DNA of 64,000 nt from assembly GCA_907163345.1 (NCBI GenBank), contig CAJQUN010000495.1:336444-400443 (forward strand), read 5' to 3'. Positions 43,572 to 55,099 of this stretch are shown piece after piece. The stretch comes from Haberlea rhodopensis. Taxonomy: Eukaryota > Streptophyta > Magnoliopsida > Lamiales > Gesneriaceae. Under the pieces are notes generated by a model, which saw only the letters and a program-made list of their open reading frames with translations, was not told the origin of the DNA and did not search any database. A program made the translations under genes and the position numbers. Every line of letters starts with the position of its first letter. Within the stretch, counting starts at the first letter, position 1.

Positions 43572-46104
43572 TGTAAGGACCCCAAGCCCTTAACCCTTGA
43601 TTAGTGTACTAACCACTATGTGTGGCACATGCTTTCAATAAAAATCAATCGGGAAACTCAAATGATGATTTACCATAGAATGGCAATCACAAAATTTTCT
43701 TTAATATGCCATGTTATAAGATCATCATCCTAACCACAAATAGACTCATAGAGTTCGCCCATTACCATCCCCTTTACACCACTTTTACATTGTGGACTTT
43801 TATAAAAATTTGGGCAGAGTCTCCCCATAAATAGAGCTATCCCGAAATGAAAGCACAACACATAATATAATTCCCGGCCAGGGAATACACAATACTCAAC
43901 AGAAAACAGAACACAAAGTAAATTCCCAGCCAGGGAAGATACCACACATAAGACGACAAAAGTGGGTTTCAACACCCACATAATACACTAACGACTCTCA
44001 TATCATTAGCAATTCTACCACAATTGCATGCAACATATAATGAAAGAGAGAAAGGCTCATGCCTCTATATACAACCCATATACAAGAATATCCGTGCACA
44101 CATGCGAGCATCATAAATGTGTATATAAACATCGGGTGTATATAAGTACTCTATACGATACCGTGCTCCATCAAGCCCTGGTACCATGATCCTGGGAGTA
44201 CATCCAATCAACAGCTCGAGCCCAGCTCCACAGCCATCGATGTACATGTTCACCTGCCCCAACAGAGACAGCCCCCAACGGGGTGAGCATACCAATACAC
44301 AAAATCCCATAATCACAATAATGAAATTCATAATTTACAACACAAGTAAATACTAATGAATTTTAAATGATACTCCCTGGATGTCAACATCCTCATCCGG
44401 GATTCCGTGTACTGTCCCTGTTCTCACAATCATCAAACTCATCAAATCTCATAAATCAGTAAATCAACACATTGATTTAACTCATAGCATGCCTGGTTCT
44501 CAAGTATCAATAATTAATGATTCCAAATTCATTATACATACAAATATAGTTATCTCGATATCTAATACTGATTTTCAACTTTGCTACCAATCACAGATAG
44601 CTCAAATGCCTAGCATTTATTTTACAAATTCTCCATTATACTTAGACATCTCACATGTCTCATATCGAATACATGATCCCACGATCATTCTCAGGCATCT
44701 CAAATGCCATACAATAGTCATATAAATCCAGTACCCCATATCTCTTATAAGGTCATACTACTCTAGTACTACGCACACTTGTGGCAGCGATATCAAGACT
44801 AGGTCGTTCCATAGTCATATCAACACATATATGTATATAGCCATACCCACAACCATCTAATGCAATTACAACACATTATGCATTTCACAATTGCTATCAC
44901 ATAAAGTAATGCTCGTACGTCGCACGTACCTCAAATTTCCGAAGTCCGAGCCAAACCTTGCTCGAGTTCCATGCTCCGAGGAACGATGTGCTAACACGAT
45001 AAATTAATTCACCATTATTTACGAACATGCAACCCATGCTCAAGCACACCCATAACCCTCAAAAATATTGTCAACACACGACAATTAACCATTATCGAAA
45101 ACCGCTCAAGAACACCCCACAAATTTTCGAACCTTCACAACACAGATCGAACCCAATTAAACACCATAATTCATCTAAAATATGAATTAATCAATCAACA
45201 ACATGAATAATCGCCCCACATGCCAAAACCCCCAAAATTCGAATTCAAAGCCCTAAATTCGAACACAATCAAGCATCATAATGCATCTAAAACATGAATT
45301 AAACAATTACTAACAAGAATCATCACTCCTTGTCAAAAACCCCAATTTTCGAACCCTAACTCATGAAAATCGAGCTGAAATTCGAACCAAATGCAACAAA
45401 TATTTCGAACCACAAAAGTCTGAAATCATCGACTCAAAATCAGCTCAAAAACGCCCCAAAAACACCAAAATAATCGTACCAAAAACATACCAAAATCGAG
45501 CCCCAAAAATCGGATGAACTCCAGTTTTCGAACCCTACGCTTTCTGCAGAAATCCGAGCTCAAATCGCGACCAAACTTCAAATTGATGGTATGGATAGGA
45601 GCGCCTGGAAGAGACGAATCCAACGGCGGGTGGCACGCGCCGAACGGCGGCGGGAGGAGGCCTTTTGTGCGCGGGGGTCAAAGGGGATCGGGAGTGGTCG
45701 CGGGCGAGGAGAGAGAAACGGGTGAGGAGAAATGGTTCCGATAATTAAAATCTCGGGTTTAACTGGTATTTATAGGAAAAATACCCCGAAATACTAATAG
45801 CCCCACAAATACATCATGATTCATTAAAAATCATCTGTTTTCAAAAATTCTCTCTCTAACTCAAAAACCCCCTACCGGTGCCCACACAAAGCACCCGAGA
45901 TTCCGAGTCACACTAAAAACCCAACTCACAGGTTTTCACCGAAATGAGAATACAATCTCAACCTCGGGATCCAACGATCCCAACTACTCAAATAGACGAG
46001 CCCGGAAGGCCCAACGCCTCAATTAAACTCCAAATCGCCACGTAAAACAACTTTAGGGGTTATTAACACTACAAGATTAACATCTTTAATCCTTGGTCAT
46101 CACA
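43572..46104 (-). repeat. solo LTR of the C family, 2533 bp
   Basis: On the minus strand it starts TGTGATGACCAAGGATT at 46104 and ends GGGGTCCTTACA at 43572, matching the C LTR along its length (TATA block near 45766, CCCGTTGGGGGCTGTCTC near 44285). There is no internal sequence and the 5-bp duplication is perfect, so it formed by LTR-LTR recombination after insertion. Confidence 0.92.
44915..44990 (-). promoter_or_regulatory. solo LTR mini-exon-like block and donor hairpin
   Basis: On the minus strand: acceptor-like ATCGTGTTAG to 44991, a 61-nt block ending ATTTGAG, then GTACGT-GCG-ACGTAC (44929-44915). Loop length and bases differ from the C copy (GTACG-TTTAG-CGTAC), but the stem is kept. 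Confidence 0.5.
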
Positions 46105-46109
46105 CTTAC
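46105..46109 (+). repeat. solo-LTR target duplication, right
   Basis: CTTAC. Confidence 0.9.
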
Positions 46110-46430
46110 CCTGCATCGCATCAACAGATAGTGTATCAATTATATTGACACTAAAACATCGGTGCTCAGTGCGTGTAGTGTTCACAACTTTGAACATATC
46201 ATAAGTAACTTGATCCCCCCTACTCGGAGGATCAACTTCCCTTCTTGGACATCTATCAATGCCCTTCCAGTAACTAGGAACGGTCTTCCTAATATCAATG
46301 GCATGTCCGCCTCCTCCTTTATGTCTAGCACCATGAAATCCACCGAAATGGTGAATTTGTCAACCTTTACCGGTACATCCTCCACTATCCCATGAGGGTA
46401 CTTGATGGACTTGTCTGCCAAAAATCGAAC
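46110..46430 (-). pseudogene. Athila protease region (G)
   Basis: Minus strand: ADKSIKYPHGIVEDVPVKVD, then LILGRPFLVTGRALIDVQ, the end of Athila protease, then a frameshift to MFKVVNTTRTEHRCFSVNII. The N-terminal part with the catalytic Asp is cut at 46430. Confidence 0.82.
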
Positions 46431-48319
46431 TCCAAAGAAAGGTATCATCAATCAAAATCAAGCTCGAGCAGAGGGTGGCGGCATCGTGCGACATAACTCC
46501 CCCATCGCCGTGCCCATCATCCCTCGTGTCTAGGTCCGACGACAACGTGTGTGACTACAGTTGCTACCTACACTGTCTGTCATCACCGTGCCCAGCGTCC
46601 CCATGACACTATAGATCTCAATCATAATCAAATGATATCAAAGGATTGGTAAGATCAATATGAAATGTCCAACATGTATGTCATGTCGATGTATATTTAT
46701 CAAATGATTTGTGTTAACAAAACATTTAGTTTCATATATCGATATGCCAATTAAGATGCTATGAATGCTCATAATTCAACTAAAATCAAATAGCCAAGTA
46801 ATTTCACGTATAAGTTCAGCAATTCATGTATCAAATAATACAGATATCTATCGCATGTTACCGATCGCAACAAACATATTTCTTGTTGTCCAATCTCGAT
46901 ATCTTCGATCACATCAATGACATTTAGGTATGGAATTTAATAAGATCTACACAATTCCAAATATTCATTCAATCATACTATGTTATTTATTTTGTTAAAA
47001 TAAAGTAATTAGAATCATCCTAATTCCAATTCGTATTCAATTTCCTTACATGTTTAAAGTACATTCGCTAGCATATTAATTTGATTTCCCAAGTCCGTGC
47101 AATTCATTTCATGAGGTTTTTACTATTTAAGTAAAACTCTTAGCTTCCTAATCAACTCTTATGAAACCATATAGCCTAACAACAAGAATTCAAACTCAAC
47201 CCAAAAAAGCCCTTGTATCCTCTCAACATGATTTAAATGGGTTAAATTCGATCAAGAACAGGATTTAAACATTTTTCATCCCCAAACACTGAAAATAGAA
47301 TGTTATTTCCACATCACTCACAGCCAATTTCGAACCCAACTATAAGATTTTTGAACATTAAAGCTGCATGATTTCGAACAACTAGGATACTCCAAAACCC
47401 AACCAAAAACGCATCAAATAGAGATTAGGCTAAGAACATGATTTAACAACCTTCGCCATCACATGCAATGGCTCGATCGATACATAAGCATACAAATCGA
47501 ACAAACAGTAGTGAATAATCCAAGAATTAACATCAATATATAAATTGAACCCCAAAATTTCAAATTTAAAAGCTGGAAATTCAAACTCACCATCGAGTGA
47601 ATAGTAACCGCGGCCCGCATGGCTATTTTCGGCTACTCACAACAGCGAGAGGGGCAGAGAACGGAAGCAAAACATCAGCACGGGTGAGGGGAAGGGTTTG
47701 CACATCAGAATTTGAACTAATTTATGGTCGGAAAAAAAGAATCGAACAAAAACGAGAAGAACCCTAACTATCGCAACTTGTACCATTCAGAGAAAAATCC
47801 GATGATCTCGCGGTGGTGCACGGTGATTGCCTGGTATGGAGAGGAGCACCGGAGAGAGGGGAATGTGATGGTGGGTTGTACTCAACATGTGGTTGCCCGA
47901 CGGTGGCTAGCGCGACGGGTTTATGGGCAAGGGTCGAGGTCTCGCGAGAGAGAGCAGAAAACAGCGACGGGTTTTTGTGCTTATTTTTACATGTTTATTG
48001 TGTGCCATGGAAATGAAACATTAACACATTAATAGTTGTATACTAGCCCAGTTATGTACATCGGAGTGTCACCGATGTACTGATATACTAAATGTACAGT
48101 CGACACCTATGATTTATATCCACTAATATAATACACAATTAAAATTTTCATTTAATAATTTATTTCTAAAGTATTATCGGAGATATTTTACAATTTCAAA
48201 ATTCTCTCATGTTTCAAATTTAACAGTCAATTGACATTCATATTGTCAATTTCTCTAATTAATTATTAATTAATCCCTAATGATATTTAATTAACATTAA
48301 TCAATTCTCGGGGCCTTAC
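46431..48319 (-). repeat. D 5' LTR, larger segment
   Basis: Continuous counterpart of the pieces at 28419-28519, 30917-31568 and 33015-33668, plus about 420 bp (47261-47675) lost there. It starts with TCCAAAGAAAGGTATCATCA, the uninterrupted version of TekB's target. It ends at GGGGCCTTAC, one base short of the LTR terminus, against F. Confidence 0.82.
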
Positions 48320-49246
48320 CGTTTTTACCCTAGAACTCACATCCCTATCATCTTCAAAGCCGCCAAGCAATAATCAACCAAGAGACGGAAGACGAACAAC
48401 GTCCGGAGTCAATTCCTCGCGTCTATTAGTATTTCTGAACCTTTGCTTATTTAATTATTAGTTTTTTGATGTTGTTTATCATTGAACAATTCTATAATCA
48501 TCTTTCTATGAAGATGATTATAGGCTAAGTTTCTTTCATCAAGACTAGATGGTCCTATGTTTGAACTTATGATTTGATTGTTAGTTTTTCATTGATTCCA
48601 TATAATCTTTGTGCATGATTTATGATTTTAATGCTTTCAAGGATTGATCGCCATTGATTTGATGTATGCTATTATAATTTAGATCGAAAGATGATGTTAT
48701 AATATGAAGAGTAAATTATGACGTGGATTTCAGATTGAGATTGGTCATGTGATAGCCATAGATATCTTGTAATCGAAAGTTAGAAGTTTTCTTAAAGTTT
48801 CGTGCAATATTGAATTGTTAACTAAGTGCACAACAACTTACTACAATTTGATATTAGGTTTAATATAACTTGGAAGAGTATATTAGATCATCTCGGAGAA
48901 CTCATCACCTTAAAATTATTTGGATAATCAATCGATACTAATGAGATAATTGTAGGGATTACATAGGTGATCCAAAGTCTTGATAATTCTTCTCTATTGA
49001 TTTCTCGTTTTAAGCGCGCTTGTTGATTTGGAGTTTTGAATTCTTAATTTACTTTAATTAGTACAATATTTTCAACAACTTTCATAGGCTAAATATAATT
49101 AAACATGATTAAGTTTGATACTTACTACTAGTCTCTGTGGGTACGACATCCCTACTTCATATATCTATACTAGAACTTAACAATCGTGCACTTGCGGATT
49201 AATCGTTCACAACTTGTATTTTATTGTTTAAAAAAATGACGATCTA
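48320..49246 (+). repeat. F 5' LTR, 3' part
   Basis: Ends in the Athila-type CACTTGCGGATTAATCG followed by the primer site region. Its start is missing at the D junction. Confidence 0.75.
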
Positions 49247-49251
49247 GTTTT

Positions 49252-49269
49252 TGGCACCATTACAAGGGA
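49252..49269 (+). other. decayed tRNA-Asp primer-binding site of F
   Basis: TGGCACCATTACAAGGGA differs from the Ath1 site at five positions, four of them G to A. Confidence 0.78.
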
Positions 49270-49407
49270 CTAGTCTTAGTAATATCATATAAGATTAGTT
49301 GATTGTACTTTAGCCATTTATTTCTTTTCTTTTTGTTTAACTACTAGATATTGCTATTTGTCTTCCTATACTACTCTTGTTTATTCACGCACATAGGATA
49401 TCATTCA

Positions 49408-50940
49408 GAGGGAGACGAATATCAATATGATTCTGAGATTGAAAAAACCCTACATCGACGTAGGAGAGATACTCGTAGGAGACAAGAAGAAGAAGAACGA
49501 ATTACTATGGCAGAGAACCAGAGTCTGAGATAGCTAGCAAATCCTAACTTGGATAAGCAACCCCTCTGCATTACTTTTCCTACTCTTGCTACTAACATCA
49601 ATTTTGAATTAAAGTCTGGTTTAATACATCTCTTACCCTCGTTTTATGGTCTTGCAGGTGAAGATCCTCATAAACACTTAATGGAGTTTCACGTGGTATG
49701 CACCACCATGAAACCAACTGGGATCACTAAGGAACAAATCAAGCTGAGAGCCTTTCCTTTCTCACTAAAGGACGATGCGAAGGATTGGCTATTCTATCTA
49801 CCTTCCGACTCGATCACTACATGGAACGATTTGAAGAGAATCTTTCTCGAAAAATATTTTCCAGCATCAAGAGCCGCCAACATAAGAAAGGAGATCTACA
49901 GCATTAGGCAATTCACTGGAGAAACACTTCACGAATATTGGGAACGTTTCAAAAAGTTGTGTGCAAGCTGCCCACAACATCAGATAAGTGAACATCTCCT
50001 CATTCAATACTATTATGAAGGTTTGTTGTCTAGTGATAGGAATCTAGTAGATGCTGCAAGCGGTTGAGCTTTTGTAGATAAAACACCGGAAGAGGCGAGG
50101 AATCTGATAGCTAACATGGCAGCCAATTCACATCAATTTGGCAACTTTAGGGCCGAACCACCTCAAAGGAAACAAACTGAGGTAAACGTATCTAACATTG
50201 AACACCAATTAATAAAGTTAACCTCTCTTGTTCGACAGATGTCAGGAGGGAATGGGCAAAATGTTAAGCCATGTGGATTTGCTTAGAGATGAGCCATACA
50301 ACGACGCATGTCCTTCACTTCAAGAACCACCCATTGAGCAAGCAAACGCTGTGGGCGGATTTTCGGGACAACCACAACGAAGATATGACCCTATTTCTAG
50401 CACTTACAACCCAGGATGGAGGGATCATCCAAACTTGAGATATGGGAACCAAGCGGAAGCACAAATGTAATATAATTCGCCACCCTACCGACCACCATTC
50501 CAAAGGCCACAACAAAATTCTCAATTCCCTACTACTACTGATAGACTTGAGAATGTTGTTCAAGTTCTTGCTCATAATGTTACTAAATTTCAACAGGAGA
50601 CGAGGGTGAGCATTCAAGTTTAAACACTCAAGTGGGACAACTTGCAACCAATCTTAATCGGTTGGAAGCTCAAGGATCCTATAAATTACCCTCCCAGCCA
50701 GTGATGAATCCACGAGAGAATGCAAGTGCCATTAAGCTAAGGAAGGGTAAGGAATTGGAAGAAGCGGAGAAGTTTGAAATCCAGCATACTACACAAGAGG
50801 AGGAACAAGAACTTGAGCACAAGGGAAAGGAATCTACACAAGAGGAGGAACCTCGAGGTAAGTCTCCTCCATCTTTTGAATATAAAAATGAATCCCTTTT
50901 CCTCTTGCTTTGCAGGATAGTAGGAAAAATGAGAACATGA
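49408..50940 (+). pseudogene. Athila gag (F)
   Basis: Frame 1 has a basic/acidic start (DSEIEKTLHRRRRDTRRRQ), a stop after NQSLR, then FELKSGLIHLLPSFYGLAGE, FPFSLKDDAKDWLFYL and WERFKKLCASCPQH to a stop after DAASG near 50067. It resumes with TPEEARNLIANMAANSHQF. Shifted frames carry YNPGWRDHPNLRYGNQ (50228-50470) and VGQLATNLNRLEAQ (50632-50940, Glu-rich end). No typical complete zinc knuckle is visible. At least three stops or shifts are present. Confidence 0.85.
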
Positions 50941-50970
50941 AGGATCTACAACACCTTCCGAAGATGCGAA

Positions 50971-51883
50971 GTGAATATTCCACTGTTGGACGCTATTAAG
51001 CAAGTACCCCGCTACACAAAATTCTTGAAGGAATTATGCATTGCCAAGCGTAAGCAAAAATTGAAGGGATGCCAAAAAGTTGAGTTATGGGAGAACATCT
51101 CCGCTATTATTCAAAGGAAGATCCCCACCAAGTGCAAGGACCCATGTATGTTCACTATCCCATGCACAATTGGTAACACACGCCTAGAAAAAGACATGCT
51201 AGATTTAGGAGCATCAATAAATGCCATGCCATATTCTCTTTATGCTTCATTAAATCTAGGACCTTTAAGTGAAACTAGGATGGTTGTCCAATTAGCGAAT
51301 ATGTCTAATGAATACCCCAAAGGAATTCTAGAGGATGTATTGGTGAAAGTAAATGATTTGGTCTTCCCCATGGATTTTATGTGCTTGATATGGCCAATGG
51401 TGACAATAGTAGCCCCATTTTGTTGGGAAGACCATTTTGAAGACTTCTAATACTAAGATAGATGCTCATAGTGGCACACTCACTATGAAATTTGAGGGTG
51501 AGGTCGTTAAATTTAATATACATGACGCCATGAAATATCCTTGTCACGATGATGACACTGTTTATTCTATCGATATTATTGATTACTTGTCCCAAGGTCT
51601 CTTTGAACTTGCAGGTAAAGAGGAATTGGAGATAGCCCTCACAACACCACTCGCACATCATGAGGAAGAGTTGTCACTTGGTGACGAAGTAGAAAAATCA
51701 GTCATCACCTTGGATACTACCCCTGAGATACAAGGTGACGTTTCATTTATTTCATTACCCATTTCTAACACTAGGCCACTAGCTTCTGTATCACAGGCAC
51801 CCACTATTGAGTTGAAGCAGCTACCAGGCCACCTAAAGTATGTATCTTGGAGAAGGAGATACACTACCAGTGATCATATCTAG
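50971..51883 (+). pseudogene. Athila protease region (F)
   Basis: Frame 50971-51450: CMFTIPCTIGNTRLEKDMLD, then LGASINAMPYSL. The catalytic motif reads DLGASINAMP, normal for Athila. VVQLANMSNEYPKGILEDVL follows, then a shift near 51380 to the frame 51437-51883 (HSGTLTMKFEGEVVKFNIHD). It links gag to RT. Confidence 0.82.
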
Positions 51884-52054
51884 CAAGTTGGACGATGACC
51901 AAGAGGAGGAACTTATTCAAGTGCTCAAAGATCACAAAACCGCCATTGGATGGCGGATATTAAAGGAATAAGCCCTTCTACATGCATGCATAGGATCCTA
52001 CTTGAAGATGGAAGTAATCCCACACGCCAACCGTAAAGAAAACTAAACCCACCA

Positions 52055-53209
52055 ATGATGGAAGTTGTGAAGGAAGAGATCCTCAAACTCCTAGCCGTTG
52101 GAGTGATATACCCAATTTCTGACAGTCAATGGATGAGCCCAATCCAAGTGGTGCCAAAGAATACTGGCATCACAGTGGTGAAAAACAAGGATAATGAACT
52201 GGTCACACCCGCATTCAAAATGGATAGAGAGTTTGCATCGACTATCGAAAGCTGAATGCCGTGACCCGCAAGGATCACTTTTTTTTACCCTTCATTGGTC
52301 AAAAGCTTGGAAGGTTAGCATGTCACTCTTACTATTGCTTTCTTGATGGATATTTTGGTTATTTTCAGATTGCTATCGCCCTGGAGGATCAAGAAAAGAC
52401 AACGTTTATATGTCCCTTTGGAACTTTGGCTTATAGATGCATGCCCTTTGGACTTTGCAACGCACCGGCCACTTTTCAACGGTGTACGGTTAGTATATTT
52501 TCCGAGTACACCGAGCATATATTAGAGGTTTTTATGGATGACTTTACTGTTTATGGTGACTCCTTCAATACCTGTTTAACTAACCTTACACTTGTCCTTA
52601 AGCGTTGTATTGAAACTAACCTTGTGCTCAATTCTGAAAAATGTCATTTTATGGTGGAGCAAGGTATAGTGTTGGGCCATATTGTTTCATCCAAAGGTAT
52701 GGAGGTAGATAAAGCGAAAATTGACATAATTCAAACTTTACCCTACCCTATTTGTGTGCGGGATGTGCGTTCCTTTCTTGGCCATGCAGGTTTCTATAGG
52801 AGATACATCAAGGACTTCACAAAGATTGCATTACCGTTGTGCAAACTGTTGCAAAAGGAAGTTGTTTTCGAGTTTGATGAAGCATGCAAGACGGCCTTTG
52901 ACACATTGAAAACATCATTGACATCTGCACCCATCATCCAACCACCTGACTGGACCAAGCCATTTGAGATAATGTGCGATGCTAATGACTATGCTGTGGG
53001 AGCTATCTTGGGTCTAAGAATTGGAAAAGTTTCTCATGTTATCTACTACGCATCCAAGACCTTGAACGAAACCCAACTCAACTACACCACTACGGAAAAT
53101 GAGTTTTTAGCTGTTTTTTTTGCTCTTGAAAAATTTAGATCAAATTTGCTTGGTACTAAATAGTTGTTTTCTCTGATCATGCAACACTTAGGTATTTGAT
53201 GAAGAAGAA
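52055..53209 (+). pseudogene. Athila reverse transcriptase and partial RNase H (F)
   Basis: 52055-52255 gives EEILKLLAVGVIYPISDSQW. After a frameshift near 52215 the frame to 53163 has RVCIDYRKLN, SYYCFLDGYFGYFQIAIALE, PFGLCNAPATFQRC, the catalytic FMDDFTVYGDSF, VLGHIVSSKG and FLGHAGFYRRYIKDF. RNase H begins at IMCDANDYAVGAILG and continues with NETQLNYTTTENEFLAVFFA. A stop at 53161-53163 is followed in another frame by VVFSDHATLRYLMKKN, cut at 53209 by E. Apart from the frameshift the RT core is well kept, so F is younger than D. Confidence 0.9.
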
Positions 53210-53537
53210 TGTGAGGCCCGGGGATTAATGGTGTTAATCCCGATGTGGTAATGATCCCTTATGGACTTTAATTGTGGCAATTATGAGTTAATTACAGTTT
53301 TGGGACTCCCGGAGATTTTAAATCCGGTATTTGGAGTCATTGGATCCAAGGGATGAGATTGTATTCTCGTCGCGGTGATAACCTTGGAATTTGGTCTTTG
53401 GTGGGATTTGGGGTCCGGAGTACTTTGTACAGGGGCAGATAATGGAAATAGAGATTGTGAGATAATTACTGAAAACAGATGATTTTTATTGAGTCATGAT
53501 GAATTTGTGGAAGGATTGGTATTTTCGAGTTTTGGTA

Positions 53538-53548
53538 CTATATATACC
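53538..53548 (+). promoter_or_regulatory. TATA-like box of E LTR
   Basis: CTATATATACC; a C/T-rich leader (CTCTCTCCCCTCTCTCC) follows about 40 bases downstream. Confidence 0.6.
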
Positions 53549-53935
53549 AAGTGGACTCGGTATTCCGTCATTCGGCATGGAACCCTTCTCTCTCCCCTCT
53601 CTCCACGCTCAAACCCTTCCCCCATTTCCCCTCTTTTGCTCTTGGAAGAAAATTGTTGGTAGCTTAGCTCGGGAGCCGGTTTTCTCGAAGATAATCAGGT
53701 ATTAATCTTCCCCTCGTCATTGTCTTCGATTTGGTAGTGGTATTGTAGAGTTTGGTTGGGTTTTGATTTGGTTATGGAATTTGGGGATTTTTGGTTAAAA
53801 TCCAATGTTGAGTTTTTGGAGTTTTTATTGGTTATAAATAAAGTATTTGAGGTGTTGGAGGTGTTTGGGGTGTTGGTTTTGAGTTTGGGTGTGAAAAACA
53901 CCATGGAAGCTCGAGTTTTTCGGAAAATCGCAGGT

Positions 53936-54105
53936 GGCGATCGATCGCCGAGGAGTGGCGATCGCTCGCGACGAGCAGCTCAATTTTTGGTGGCGATGAA
54001 CAATGCAGGCGATCGATCGCGGAGACTCGCGATCGATCGCGACAGGGTGCTGTTGCCCACTGGATAGAAGCGATCGATCGCGCTAAAAGAGGCGATCGAT
54101 CGCCG
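53936..54105 (+). repeat. GATCGATC palindrome cluster, E LTR
   Basis: Six copies, including GGCGATCGATCGCC at both ends and one drifted GCGATCGCTCGC. They lie between a candidate donor (ATCAG|GTATTA at 53699) and the acceptor at 54444. Confidence 0.9.
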
Positions 54106-54444
54106 CCCGTAGGAACTTGTTTTTTTGATATTTTGGAAAAATGTCGGGATTTTTGAATTGAGGTTTGAGTGGCCTGTTTCCGGGGCAATGTCTACATTCC
54201 AATGGGAATGCTATACTTTTAAAATGGATTGGTTGGAGCTAAAGTTTAAAAAAACCGAATTCTCGGTTGGGTTTTTGGCTATCTTTTAAACTTATAAAAT
54301 GGAATATTTTGGGTATTATGCATGCTTAGCCGGGGGCTTTTATTTTTGGTAATCGTCATAGATGGACGATAGGTTTGGAAATTGTGAACGTGTTTGGGCA
54401 CGTGATTGCATGCTTATGTTTAATTGGGAGTTTTTGCATGTTAG

Positions 54445-54521
54445 CACTTAAACTCATCGGGTCGTGGGACTCAGGCAAGGTTGGACTCGAACTACGGAAT
54501 TATAAGGTAAGTATAACGTAT
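54445..54521 (+). promoter_or_regulatory. E mini-exon-like block with consensus donor
   Basis: Acceptor-like TTTTTGCATGTTAG ends at 54444. The 62-nt block has no ATG and ends TATAAG at 54506. The next bases, GTAAGTATAACGTATGAGC, carry a perfect donor consensus AAG|GTAAGT, while the hairpin seen in other families is largely lost. Confidence 0.55.
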
Positions 54522-54684
54522 GAGCATAGCATGTTATAATATTGCAACTGTGAAATACATGGTATGTAGTAATTGCAATAAATGGATGTTAAAATGCATG
54601 GTATGTGGTACTTGTAATAAATGGATATTGAAATGCATGGTATATGGTAACTATGATAAATGAACATACAATGGGAATCATATG

Positions 54685-54800
54685 GTGCCGCTTTTGAGTG
54701 AGCAATGATTGAAATGTTGTCGCCCTTGAGCGACCATCGGTTATGACGCCGCTATTGTTGAGCGTGCGTGGGGTTAAAATGCCGCTATTGTAGAGCGAGC
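54685..54800 (+). repeat. CGCT/AGCG micro-hairpin array, E LTR
   Basis: CGCT-ATTGTTG-AGCG (54750-54764), CGCT-ATTGTAG-AGCG (54783-54797) and GTCGC-CCTTGA-GCGAC (54719-54734), plus a drifted first copy. Confidence 0.78.
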
Positions 54801-55094
54801 TATGAAATGGAACTATGGAATCATTGGCTAGATATATGTGATATCTGTGGTACTCTATTTGATGATTTATCCATATTTGATTATGGAATTGGTATAGTAG
54901 AATTACTTTTAGTTGATCAATGAGATGATCAACTGGCTTTTGAGAATTTAATGGTTTGGTTATTTTGAGAACATGGACAATACAGAGGATCCCGGATGAT
55001 GATGATACCATCGAGGGAGTATCATTTGAATTCATGGCATTTACATTCTGTAAATTATGAACTGCAATATTATGTTTATTGGATTGGTGGTATT

Positions 55095-55099
55095 GGTAT
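55095..55099 (+). repeat. C target-site duplication, left copy
   Basis: GGTAT directly before TGTGATGACC. The right partner is beyond the window. It is the same five bases as TekB's target. Confidence 0.65.

Larger units (their letters stand above)
40085..46430 (-). mobile_element. G: internally deleted Athila-type element, minus strand
   Basis: Minus strand order: protease piece (46430-46110), [solo LTR insertion], integrase C-terminus (43566-43288), non-coding spacer with two purine tracts, 3' LTR (41798-40085). RT, RNase H and the integrase catalytic core are absent. Gag and 5' LTR are lost where D sequence resumes at 46431. Confidence 0.75.
19091..48319 (-). mobile_element. D: old gypsy element, minus strand, split by many nested insertions
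   Basis: Read on the minus strand, D has a 5' LTR (48319-46431 plus 38101-37702), a primer site at 37699-37688, a decayed pol interior (37701-33669), a purine tract and a 3' LTR (33668 leftward, with segments at 33015-33668, 30917-31568, 28419-28519 and 19091-19573). The two LTRs share sequence over most segments (30930-31568 with 46605-47260, 33015-33668 with 47676-48319, 19091-19260 with 37926-38100). The full LTR is about 2.6 kb. The reconstruction is inference from aligned pieces. Confidence 0.65.
48320..53209 (+). mobile_element. F: decayed Athila element, truncated at both ends
   Basis: Partial LTR (48320-49246), decayed tRNA-Asp site, gag, protease, RT and part of RNase H in the normal Athila order. 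Integrase and 3' LTR are beyond the E insertion at 53210, and no continuation is in the window. Confidence 0.85.
53210..55099 (+). repeat. E LTR, interrupted by C
   Basis: Starts TGTGAGGCCCGGGGATTAAT inside F's RNase H. It has a TATA box CTATATATACC (53538-53548), a GATCGATC cluster (53936-54105), a mini-exon block (54445-54506), a hairpin array (54685-54800) and a region homologous to the C LTR (GATGATGATACCATCGAGG near 54995). C enters at 55100, so the LTR end is outside the window. Confidence 0.85.

Noticed and set aside
45514..45744. Frames in C-type LTRs (45514-45744, 55522-55749, 61952-62161) with an Arg/Pro-rich start
   Set aside because: They fall in the GC-rich leader of the LTR, and indels between copies break the frame.
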